A DNA stretch of 52,259 nt, taken from assembly GCF_001428405.1 (NCBI RefSeq), contig NZ_LMSL01000041.1, forward strand, positions 2,081-54,339, given 5' to 3'. The notes beneath the pieces were generated by a model that was given only the letters and a program-made list of their open reading frames with translations, searched no databases and was not told where the DNA came from. How positions within the stretch are numbered: position 1 is the stretch's first letter; every line of letters begins with the position of its first letter. Below are positions 26,358 through 33,439 of the stretch, piece after piece. Source of the stretch: Frateuria sp. Soil773 (lineage in GTDB: Bacteria; Pseudomonadota; Gammaproteobacteria; Xanthomonadales; Rhodanobacteraceae). Made by a program: the position numbers and the translations under genes.

Positions 26358-27137
26358 TTATGCGGCGACCCGCAGGTAGGCTTCGATCAGGCTGTCCAGA
26401 TCGTCGGTGGCCGCCACGTGGTTGTTCTTCACGCTCATGCGATAGAGGTAGCGATAGCTGCCCACCAGTTCGTAGGTCAGCAGGCCCGCCCCGTTGTACG
26501 CGGCCAGTTCCTCGTCGATTTCGAGGTAGAGGCCCTCGGAAGGGAACTGCGCCACGTACTGCAATCGCGTCATGCCGTTGGGCGTATCGGTTTTCTTCTG
26601 TTTCGAGCCATGGCTGTAGCCCGTGACATGGATGTCATGCTCGATCGCCATGGCGATGCCGCGCGCCTTGATCTGGCCGTCGCTGTAGCCCATGCCGGAA
26701 AACGGGCCTGTGTTGAGTACGTTCGCACGGTACTTCAGCGCCCCGTCCGAGCTGAGATGGTCCCGCTCCAGCGTCGCGCTGGCTACGTTCGGCTTCAACG
26801 AGCCATGGCCCGTGCTGTACGGACCGACGTCACCCTCGCGGACTAGGTCCTTGGTGCGGTCCAGCCGGTCGCGTGACTTCGCCTTCTTGCCCACACCCTT
26901 GGGCACCATGGCGCTGCTGGGCAGCCGCTTGCCGCCGTTCTTGAAGCGGATGAAATTGTCCGACGACAGTTGCACCGCATTGGTCGCGTAGACCTGGAAG
27001 GACTGCGCGTTGCTGATGACCAGGGCATTCAGGTCGTGGTTGTTGGAAACGTTGCCGTACTGATTGACCTGCCCGATCTTCGAATAGTGCGAATAGAACA
27101 CCATCGCATCCTTGATCGCGACTGCCACGTGACCCAT
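26358..27137 (-). CDS. unrecognised protein, likely PAAR-linked T6SS effector
   Basis: 259 residues from the ATG at 27137, chosen because a near-perfect GGGAGG lies four nt upstream. There is no signal peptide or clear transmembrane helix. I do not recognise a family with confidence. The stretch LERDHLSSDGALKYR (about residues 124-138) recalls the [R/E]-D-H-[IV]-P-S-x-A-A-L motif seen in predicted nuclease-type toxins. Later elements are AIEHDIHVTGYSHG and YELVGSYRYLYRMSV. A nuclease is therefore possible but unproven. It is preceded by the shared promoter element and followed by PAAR after 13 nt, which supports a role as secreted cargo rather than immunity. No small immunity-like gene lies between it and PAAR. 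Confidence 0.7.
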   Translation of the reverse strand: MGHVAVAIKDAMVFYSHYSKIGQVNQYGNVSNNHDLNALVISNAQSFQVYATNAVQLSSDNFIRFKNGGKRLPSSAMVPKGVGKKAKSRDRLDRTKDLVREGDVGPYSTGHGSLKPNVASATLERDHLSSDGALKYRANVLNTGPFSGMGYSDGQIKARGIAMAIEHDIHVTGYSHGSKQKKTDTPNGMTRLQYVAQFPSEGLYLEIDEELAAYNGAGLLTYELVGSYRYLYRMSVKNNHVAATDDLDSLIEAYLRVAA

Positions 27138-27217
27138 GGAACCTCCCGGACTCCGGACCGGGACGGACCGGCGGCCGCGCTCCCGCGGAAGCGGCAACAC
27201 GCCCTTCCTCTTACAGG

Positions 27218-27247
27218 TAGTGCGCGAAACGGAAAGCAATCCGGTCA
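27218..27247 (-). promoter_or_regulatory. putative ECF-sigma promoter of the effector-PAAR pair (shared element, copy 3)
   Basis: Minus strand: TGACCGGAT, 14 nt, CGCACTA. This is the same bipartite element at the same spacing as the three other copies. It lies in the gap between the CPBP protease gene and the effector gene, with the proximal box about 80 nt before the effector start at 27137. It splits the accessory block: genes from 27977 upward are probably read from elsewhere. Confidence 0.7.
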
Positions 27248-27287
27248 AATGGGCACGCCCCGGAGGCAGCCGGCCACGGCGGCGCAT

Positions 27288-27977
27288 TCACAGCAATTCT
27301 TCCTGAAAGCGGATCGTGGCGTTGTGGTACGAGTGCGCCAGCATGGCGGCGGGCAGGCCGTGGTAATGCATCATCGCCCCGAACACCGCCCCGGAGATCA
27401 CCGTGTCCCGGAAGTGGCCGTCGCGCGGGTCCGGGTTGTGCGAAGCGGCGAACAGGGTGTCGGCTATCGACGCCGCAATGCCGACGGACACGAAGCTCGG
27501 AACGCCGACGGCCATCAGCATCCGCGCCAGCAGTTCCTGGCCGGCATAGCGGTAGACCAGTTCCTCGTAGATCGGCGCGCACAGCTCGGACACGAAGTTG
27601 TCGTTGATGAAATGGAAGCTCCGCCCGGGCCTGCCCGCATACGCCGACATGGCACGCGACGGCGCGGCCAGGGTCCGGACCACGCCCGGATGGTAGGCCG
27701 TCACCGAGCGCGGCAACTGGTCAAGGAGCCAGTCGTGGATGTCGGCGATATGGACGTGGTAGCGCGCGTCCACCTCGCGCGCGATCCAGGCCGCGCCGCG
27801 CGACGCGATGACCCCGCCGAACGCGGCCGCCGACGCCTGCGGAAAGAAATACCGGCCCAGCGCGATCGTCGTGATGACGCCCGCGTTGTTCACCAGCAGC
27901 GTCCTGGTTCGGCTGGCGTAGTAGCAGAGCGTATCGACGCAGTTGTGGAACAGCAGCCCTATCCCTTCGGGGAACAT
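27288..27977 (-). CDS. CPBP-type intramembrane metalloprotease (Rce1/Abi-like) in the effector block
   Basis: 229 residues, mostly hydrophobic. All three motifs of the CPBP family are present: EExxxR as YEELVYR (Glu138, Glu139, Arg143), FxxxH as LFAASH (Phe176, His180), and HxxxN as HSYHN (His215, Asn219). The start at 27977 has AGGAGG seven nt upstream. It follows the deaminase gene (stop at 28043) by 65 nt on the same strand. Known family roles include prenyl-protein processing and self-immunity to bacteriocins. Here it could be an immunity protein, a processing protease for neighbouring cargo, or an effector acting on a target membrane; the sequence alone does not decide. Confidence 0.8.
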   Translation of the reverse strand: MFPEGIGLLFHNCVDTLCYYASRTRTLLVNNAGVITTIALGRYFFPQASAAAFGGVIASRGAAWIAREVDARYHVHIADIHDWLLDQLPRSVTAYHPGVVRTLAAPSRAMSAYAGRPGRSFHFINDNFVSELCAPIYEELVYRYAGQELLARMLMAVGVPSFVSVGIAASIADTLFAASHNPDPRDGHFRDTVISGAVFGAMMHYHGLPAAMLAHSYHNATIRFQEELL

Positions 27978-28042
27978 GTGCTTACCTCCTCGTCCTGCCG
28001 TCCGCGCGGCCCGGCGGCCATCGCCCCTGCCGCGCGCGGCAA

Positions 28043-28981
28043 TCAGGAAAACTTCTTGTAGATGCCGTCGTAGATGTGCTTCCAGATGCTGTCCAACAGC
28101 TCGGCCGAACCGAACAGATGGTCCCAGGTGAAGATGCATGCGTCGGCGCCCAGGCCGGACGGATCGACGAAGCGGGCGGACGAGGTATCCGACGCTATGC
28201 ACATCCCGCTGAAATCCTTGATGTACCAATGGGTGCAGGGAATGGTCATGAACTTGTCGAAGACGAGCTTGAGATTGAGGATGCGGTTCGATTTCACGCT
28301 GTCGTCCTCGCCGCCGAAAACCAGCTTGAACATCACGTGCGGCGAATTCCTCACCTGCGCCGGCAGCGGATAAAGCAGGTTGATGGCCAGCTTGAAGTTT
28401 CCGTCCGACGGGCTTCCCAGCGGCAGGCCGAGCAGTTGCAGGAACAGGGTGCACCAGCCGCAGTGCATTTCCCCCGTCACGAAATCCGTCGGCGCCACCC
28501 GCCCGCCGGCCTTCGTGAATATCTCCCCGTTGACCATGATCCAGTGTCCCTGGTCGAGCATGAATTTGACGGCCTCCATTTCGGAGTGCATCTGGCCCTG
28601 GGTCTGGCCGGTCGTCAGCGCCTTCTCGCCGCCGGGCCAGCGCACCGTCGTCTTGGCGCCCTTCGTGCCGAGGACGTAGTCGTTGATGGTCCCGATATCC
28701 TCGTGGATCGCCGATATCGAGTTGCCGACGTTCGAAATGGAAACGACGCCGCACAGATGCTTCCCGACCGGATGATGGTGGATCGAACGCTTGCTCTCGT
28801 AGGCGCCCAGTTGCGACGACCCCATGTCGAGCGGCTCGGCATGCACCTGCCGGCTCGGCTCGCCGCCCATGTACGACGCCCATAGCCGGAGCGGGCAATC
28901 GCCGCTGGCGCAAGCAGGCAGCCCTGCGCTGCCCAATTGGACGTTCCAGAACTTGTTGCATCCAGGCGATGTGCATTGCAT
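28043..28981 (-). CDS. predicted deaminase-fold T6SS effector with N-terminal cysteine pairs
   Basis: 312 residues from the ATG at 28981, preceded by GGGGAG. The zinc-dependent deaminase signature is visible as His132-Ser-Glu134 (MHSEMEAVKFML) and Cys174-x-x-Cys177 in EMHCGWCTLFLQLLG. The helix after HxE and the helix after CxxC are as expected for the cytidine-deaminase fold. HCxxC replaces the more usual PCxxC. The N-terminus has two CX4C pairs (Cys3/Cys8 and Cys24/Cys29) that may bind zinc, and about 85 residues follow the catalytic core. Secreted bacterial deaminases of this fold act on DNA, RNA, nucleotides or proteins; the substrate here is unknown. It lies between the FYVE protein and the CPBP protease. 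Confidence 0.75.
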   Translation of the reverse strand: MQCTSPGCNKFWNVQLGSAGLPACASGDCPLRLWASYMGGEPSRQVHAEPLDMGSSQLGAYESKRSIHHHPVGKHLCGVVSISNVGNSISAIHEDIGTINDYVLGTKGAKTTVRWPGGEKALTTGQTQGQMHSEMEAVKFMLDQGHWIMVNGEIFTKAGGRVAPTDFVTGEMHCGWCTLFLQLLGLPLGSPSDGNFKLAINLLYPLPAQVRNSPHVMFKLVFGGEDDSVKSNRILNLKLVFDKFMTIPCTHWYIKDFSGMCIASDTSSARFVDPSGLGADACIFTWDHLFGSAELLDSIWKHIYDGIYKKFS

Positions 28982-29014
28982 GGCTTTCTCCCCTTTTCTG
29001 CGGCGGAAAACCCC

Positions 29015-29063
29015 GCGAAGGAGCCGGCACCCCAAGCGGCCTGCGGCCGCCGGCTTCCTTCGC
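29015..29063 (-). terminator. intergenic hairpin between FYVE-effector and deaminase genes
   Basis: Two arms, 29015-29028 and 29049-29063, pair over 14 bases with one bulge and a 20-nt loop, directly after the stop of the gene ending at 29070. On the minus strand the 3' arm is followed by GGGGTTTTCC, so there is only a short T-run. It may be a weak terminator or an mRNA-processing/attenuation hairpin between two cargo genes. Confidence 0.4.
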
Positions 29064-29069
29064 CACGGA

Positions 29070-29960
29070 TCAGCGGCTGCAGCGGACGCAGACGCGTGCG
29101 CCGTTCTCCTGGGCCACGGCCTGCGCGCCGGGTCGGGTTGCCGGGTTGGCCACGTCGCGGGTGAAGTTGGAGCAGGTATCGCAGAAGATCTCCCCGCAGC
29201 GCCGGCAGTGGTGGCGCCGCCGGAACGCGCCAAAGGCCGCGCCGCAGAACACGCAGTGGGCCCGCGTGTCGTCGGCCACCCATGGCTGCCGAGCCGCGGG
29301 CACCGCCGGCGCCAGGGTCCAGTTGGCGCGCGTGGCCCTGAGCACGCTGACGATCCGGTCCACGTGGCGCTGGTGCAGCCCCGTCAGGTAGCAGCTCCAC
29401 AGGTTGAATATCGCCATGTCGATGGGCTGGTGCCCCTGGTAGATCTGGATGTTCGACATGCCCGGGAACAGCTCGATCGCGCGGCCGTGCACATCGATCC
29501 ACATATGGTGGAACGACGGCCTGACATCGCCCACGATCCCGCCATCCAGCCGCGTCTTGTATTCCACGTAGAAGCGGTACGGCGTCACCGTCGTGCCGTT
29601 GGCGGCCGAGAGCGTGAGGCCGTTGGCCTCGATCGCCAGCCGCATCACCGTGTCGACCGCGGTGGTGCGCGCCGCATCCGGAGTGGCCGTCACGGTGTCC
29701 AGCCAGGCCTCCTGCGCCTGGTCCAGCCGGGCGATGTTGGCCTGGGTCCGGAACCATCCCCGGCCATGGTGGGCCAGCACGTCGTTCACCGCCTGGCCAC
29801 TGGTGACGTAACCGAACATGTAGCTCGGCCACACGGCGTTGTGGTGGCACCCGGTCAACGCCCAGTTCCAGCACGCGAGCCGCCCCCATTCGCCGGGGAT
29901 GGAAAGAGCCCCGACCTGGTTCTGGATCACCTGTATCGCCAACGGACTCAATGTAGCCAT
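29070..29960 (-). CDS. FYVE zinc-finger protein with possible N-terminal cysteine-peptidase domain, putative anti-eukaryotic effector
   Basis: 296 residues, start supported by AAGGAG seven nt upstream. The C-terminal 70 residues carry every landmark of a FYVE finger: WVAD (Trp227, Asp230), Cys236-x2-Cys239, RRHHCRRCG at 248-256 with Cys252/Cys255, Cys260-x2-Cys263, and RVCVRC with Cys291/Cys294. That is eight cysteines in four pairs plus the WxxD, R+HHC+xCG and RVC boxes. In eukaryotes this domain binds phosphatidylinositol-3-phosphate on endosomes. The N-terminal domain has a candidate Cys30 in ACWNWALTG and a His-Trp motif at 151-156 (HHMWID) before AIELFPG, which is reminiscent of papain-like or transglutaminase-like enzymes. 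There is no signal peptide. It sits among T6SS cargo genes, so secretion by T6SS is inferred. Confidence 0.8.
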   Translation of the reverse strand: MATLSPLAIQVIQNQVGALSIPGEWGRLACWNWALTGCHHNAVWPSYMFGYVTSGQAVNDVLAHHGRGWFRTQANIARLDQAQEAWLDTVTATPDAARTTAVDTVMRLAIEANGLTLSAANGTTVTPYRFYVEYKTRLDGGIVGDVRPSFHHMWIDVHGRAIELFPGMSNIQIYQGHQPIDMAIFNLWSCYLTGLHQRHVDRIVSVLRATRANWTLAPAVPAARQPWVADDTRAHCVFCGAAFGAFRRRHHCRRCGEIFCDTCSNFTRDVANPATRPGAQAVAQENGARVCVRCSR

Positions 29961-30054
29961 TGTTCAGCTCCTTGCGAACAAAATGCAGCCTTGCCCGGGA
30001 TGTGGCGGACCGCGCCGGCAGCGCGCATGGCCCATGGATGGGGTCGACCGGCGA

Positions 30055-31050
30055 TCAGTTCCCTTCGTAGAGATTGCCCTTGATGTCGTGGAAGGTTTTC
30101 TCGTAGGTCTTGTGGGCGTGCGCCACCACTGCCGCCACGTCATGCGCCGCGTCGCGCACCCAGCGCGCCCTGCCGGTTTCCGTGGGGCGCGTGCTGTTGC
30201 TCCACTGCCCGTCGGCCTTCTTGCCCTCGGCATGCCCCTTCGAGTCGCCGCCGAGCTTTTTAAGCTTGAGCTTGTTGCCTTCCTTGTCCTTCGTATCGGC
30301 CAGCAGCCATCCGCGCTTGTCGTAGCGCATGCACAGGAAGCCGGAAACGAAGTGCCCCTTCAGCGGCCCCTTCATGTTCCGCACCAGATAGTCGGTGATG
30401 ACCTGGGGCGAGCGGTAGCTCTGCGATTCGAGCGTCTCCCGGTTCTTCAGCACGGTGCCGGCGGCATCGGCACGCATGTCCGAGGGAAAGCAATCGGCCA
30501 GCCATTGCCACAGGAACACCGTCTTGCGCTCGAGCGAGGTCGCGCGGTAATTGCCCGCCTGCGCATAGAGGTTCGCAGCCGGGCGCCCGAACTTGTTGGC
30601 GATCGCCAGCCATTGCAGGGCATGCGTGTACTCGCCATGCCGGTTGTGCATCGAGTCCTTCCAGAACAGCTTGTTGCGCAGCATGTAGCCCAGCTCGGGA
30701 TCGCCGGCGATCAGCTTGATCTGGATGGCGACGCCGCGGTTGGGGTCCGGCGCAAGGCGCGTGGACACGCGGAAGCCGAAAGGCTCGGCGACCAGCGAAA
30801 TCACACGGGTGAACTTGTTCCGCTCGTCGACATGGAGCTTCACGTAGTGCTTCCACATGCTCTCGGAGACGATCCGTAGCTGCGTCTCGAACTGCTGGTT
30901 GTTGCAGAGGAATGCGCCGATCTCCGCCGCGAGCCGCAGGTCGGCGGCGATCCGCCCCTCGTCGAGGCCGGTCTTGTCGTGCGGCGAGAACCCGTTGTCG
31001 CGCAGGCTCTTCTCGGCGGCGGCGACATTGGGGAACACTGTATTGGCCAT
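30055..31050 (-). CDS. unrecognised cytoplasmic-type protein, putative T6SS effector (possible LirA/MavJ-like)
   Basis: 331 residues, start at 31050 with AGGAGA four nt upstream. There is no signal peptide or transmembrane helix; it is basic at the C-terminus with a Lys/Gly-rich linker near 255-275. A conserved-looking core HNRHGEYTHALQWLAIANKFG (about 135-155) recalls, from memory only, the motif of the LirA/MavJ family of Legionella T4SS effectors. I cannot verify this and give it low weight. It lies 94 nt upstream of the FYVE gene on the same strand. A 340-nt gap precedes it; a 6-bp stem with a GGGG loop (31073-31088) sits in its leader. Confidence 0.6.
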   Translation of the reverse strand: MANTVFPNVAAAEKSLRDNGFSPHDKTGLDEGRIAADLRLAAEIGAFLCNNQQFETQLRIVSESMWKHYVKLHVDERNKFTRVISLVAEPFGFRVSTRLAPDPNRGVAIQIKLIAGDPELGYMLRNKLFWKDSMHNRHGEYTHALQWLAIANKFGRPAANLYAQAGNYRATSLERKTVFLWQWLADCFPSDMRADAAGTVLKNRETLESQSYRSPQVITDYLVRNMKGPLKGHFVSGFLCMRYDKRGWLLADTKDKEGNKLKLKKLGGDSKGHAEGKKADGQWSNSTRPTETGRARWVRDAAHDVAAVVAHAHKTYEKTFHDIKGNLYEGN

Positions 31051-31390
31051 GGTTTCTCCTGGATGGCCGCCTCCGGTCGGGGGACCGGCCTCGGCCGATG
31101 TAACGCATCGCGGGTTGTTGTGTAGCGACCTGTTTGCAGAAGCCCGGAAACGAGCGCCCCGGCCATAGGCTCAAACGAAATCAGGCGCAGCTAGCGGATC
31201 GGGAACATCGCCGGCACCGATGGCCCGGAGGGTGAACCTGGTTCCACGATCGCCCCACTATCGACGGCGGACCATCGCCACAGCGGCGGCATTGCGCGTG
31301 CGGCAATCGGTCTGTAGCGGTCAAGGTCGGCCTTCGGCAGAAATCACGCCACCCTTCGGAGCTTTTCCGATGTTTTCTCCAGCCCCGATG
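31051..31390. other. 340-nt intergenic gap within the effector block
   Basis: No convincing gene on either strand. It holds the ribosome site of the 31050 start, a hairpin CCGGTC-GGGG-GACCGG at 31073-31088, and the region just after the stop of the nuclease gene (31391). The shared promoter element was not found here, so how the two genes on its left (30055-31050 and the FYVE gene) are transcribed is unclear. Confidence 0.6.
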
Positions 31391-32251
31391 TCAATGCCCA
31401 TGGGCTCGCATGTAATCGATCACGGCATTGCGCTCGGCCCCTCTGACCGGATTGAAAAAGCGGGAGATCGCAAGCAGCTTTTTGTTCGCCCAAAGCACGA
31501 GTCCCTCCATGACGCCGTAGTAATGAATTTCCGAAGGGTTGGGCGCGTTCAGGCAATCCAGATATCTCACATAGTAGTCGCCGCCATGTATGCACCTCAC
31601 CTTGTAGCGGATGACATTTCCGACATGACGGCCATTGCCCGCGTCCAGCAATCCAACGGACACCTTCATCTGGAATGCATCTTCTCGCCGGAACATCTGC
31701 AAGGCGCTTTCTATCGCAAGCTGTTCGGAGTTATTGCCTCGCATGGCGGCAACGATATTCCCGGGCCCATCGGCCCCGCCCATGGAATGGGCGATGAGAT
31801 GGCACCACTCCCAGTTTCCTGCGGGATTTATGACGCTTCCATTCAACTGCGCCCAGTTGACGTAGGCAGTTGCCGATCGCGCGACTCCGGTGAGCGCAAC
31901 CATGGCCCCATTCATTCCCTGATTGGTCTGCCGCCTTGAAGCATCCCTGCACGTCGGCAGATCCACCCAGCCGCTGCTCAGATACTGGACGGCATTGTCA
32001 TACGCCCCTCCCAGCGCCCATTGCGAGCGGGTGTGCGCCGTAAAGCGGACATTGTTGGCGAAATTCACGCGACCATAGATGGGCGCAAGCGTGGTTATCC
32101 CCGTCGGCAATATGACTGCCCGACCGTTGTTTATGGAGAAACAGTTGTAGCGTCCATGACGATCGCGCACATACACCGACCGGCCTGCCTGGCGCCGGTA
32201 AACGCAATAGACATCCTCGTCGTCAATCCTTTTTCTCTTTCTACCCGCCAT
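31391..32251 (-). CDS. predicted beta-beta-alpha-metal (NUC/HNH-like) nuclease, putative T6SS effector
   Basis: 286 residues, start with GGAGG six nt upstream. The core WEWCHLIAHSMGGADGPGNIV (around residues 147-166) followed by RGNNSEQLAIESAL fits the DNA/RNA non-specific nuclease pattern, with His151 as general base, Asn165 and Asn173/174 as candidate metal ligands, and Glu176 or Glu181 as the distal acid. The N-terminus is strongly basic (MAGRKRKRID). There is no signal peptide. Base composition is visibly less GC-rich than the flanking T6SS structural genes, which suggests separate acquisition. The gene after its stop is not an obvious immunity gene; the membrane protein gene lies just upstream. 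Confidence 0.75.
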   Translation of the reverse strand: MAGRKRKRIDDEDVYCVYRRQAGRSVYVRDRHGRYNCFSINNGRAVILPTGITTLAPIYGRVNFANNVRFTAHTRSQWALGGAYDNAVQYLSSGWVDLPTCRDASRRQTNQGMNGAMVALTGVARSATAYVNWAQLNGSVINPAGNWEWCHLIAHSMGGADGPGNIVAAMRGNNSEQLAIESALQMFRREDAFQMKVSVGLLDAGNGRHVGNVIRYKVRCIHGGDYYVRYLDCLNAPNPSEIHYYGVMEGLVLWANKKLLAISRFFNPVRGAERNAVIDYMRAHGH

Positions 32252-32342
32252 GACATGCCTCCATAAAAAGAGGAGCGAATCCAGATATCCGACACCGACA
32301 GGAAAACAAGCCTGCCCCTACCTCCCGGCATCTTCCGGAAGA

Positions 32343-33317
32343 TCAGCCACCCAAACGGCTGGAAAGCACATAAAGCAACAACAAGATGAGTGACACGGTC
32401 CGCACCGGGTACACCTGAAAGGCGGTGCGGATCAGGGTGACCAGATCCGTATTCCCCGCCACCGTGCCGGCATTGCTCCACGAGAGCAGCGCCAAGGGAT
32501 TGGACGAAGCGTCCTGGACCCTTCTCGGGTCGTAGCCGTAGTGCCGGTACTCTCCGCTCGCGCCGTTGTAATCGATCGTCAGGTTTCCGCGGATGAAGGC
32601 GAGCCTCGGCCCCAGCCCCATGTGCTGGAGCGTCGGTACCAGCGCATTCAAGATCCCCGAGAGTTGCTGTGTACCGATCAGCGCCAGCGCATCTTCCGTT
32701 ATGTCGGGTCGCGTACCGGCCCTCAGATTACTTTGGCTTTCGCTCAGAAACAGGTTACCCAGGCAGTTCGTCAGATTCGTTCTCAGACTCCTCACCTCCG
32801 CGCGACCCAGCGAAGTGAACCAGCGGCTGCCTTGCCAGCCTGGCCCCGTGAGCCGCGGACCGATCGTCCGCCACTGGTTGGCCAGGGCCCCGACGCCGAA
32901 GGCGTCGAACAAGGACTGCAGCCCCACGACCAGATCCGGTGTGGGGGCCCGCAGCGCCTCCACCACCGCCCAGCGCAGGAACCTGTCGGCGACCACATGC
33001 CTCACGGCAAACTCCCTGGCGCCGAAGACCTCGTCCCGAAGCACGTCCTGCCCGGCATCGACCTGGGCCGCACTTGGATTGGGCACGCCCAGCTCACCGT
33101 GTTGGCGGGTAACGAAGGTCCGTTCCGCGTCATTCCTGGTTTGCCTGGAAAAAGTGCTTCGCGCCAGCGAAGGCGGAATATCCGTGGAGAAGGCGACGCG
33201 ACGCCTGGCGGGACGGCGCCCGATCATCATGATGAGGGCCATTGCCAGAAGCAGGCCCATGATGACCAAGGCATACAGCCCCAGGCCGTTTTCCGAATCG
33301 CCATCCCGTTCGCCCAT
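32343..33317 (-). CDS. unrecognised membrane protein in the effector block
   Basis: 324 residues, start with GGAGG five nt upstream. One transmembrane helix lies near the N-terminus (about 13-32, LYALVIMGLLLAMALIMMI), followed by an Arg-rich stop-transfer segment, and a second hydrophobic helix is at the extreme C-terminus (about 303-319, VSLILLLLYVLSS). The 270 residues between show no motif I recognise; a YNGASGEYRHYGYDPRR stretch is near 255-270. It lies between the second deaminase and the nuclease gene. It could be an immunity protein for one of them, a pore-type effector, or a loading factor. Confidence 0.6.
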   Translation of the reverse strand: MGERDGDSENGLGLYALVIMGLLLAMALIMMIGRRPARRRVAFSTDIPPSLARSTFSRQTRNDAERTFVTRQHGELGVPNPSAAQVDAGQDVLRDEVFGAREFAVRHVVADRFLRWAVVEALRAPTPDLVVGLQSLFDAFGVGALANQWRTIGPRLTGPGWQGSRWFTSLGRAEVRSLRTNLTNCLGNLFLSESQSNLRAGTRPDITEDALALIGTQQLSGILNALVPTLQHMGLGPRLAFIRGNLTIDYNGASGEYRHYGYDPRRVQDASSNPLALLSWSNAGTVAGNTDLVTLIRTAFQVYPVRTVSLILLLLYVLSSRLGG

Positions 33318-33439
33318 AGCACCCTCCGCTGTTCCAAATACCCATCAAGAGCCGACCCATCCGGCAACCGGTCCCGAGGCCAAATCCGTCCCTGCGTCCA
33401 ACCCGCTTGCGCATCGAAAGGCAAATTGCCTCGCCCGCA

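Noticed and set aside
27288-29066. A 592-codon frame that would fuse an N-terminal extension to the CPBP protease
   Set aside because: The extra part overlaps the deaminase gene in another frame; a strong AGGAGG site marks the real start at 27977.
31220-31939. Plus-strand 239-codon frame overlapping the nuclease gene
   Set aside because: The minus-strand nuclease has a motif and a ribosome site; the plus frame has neither.
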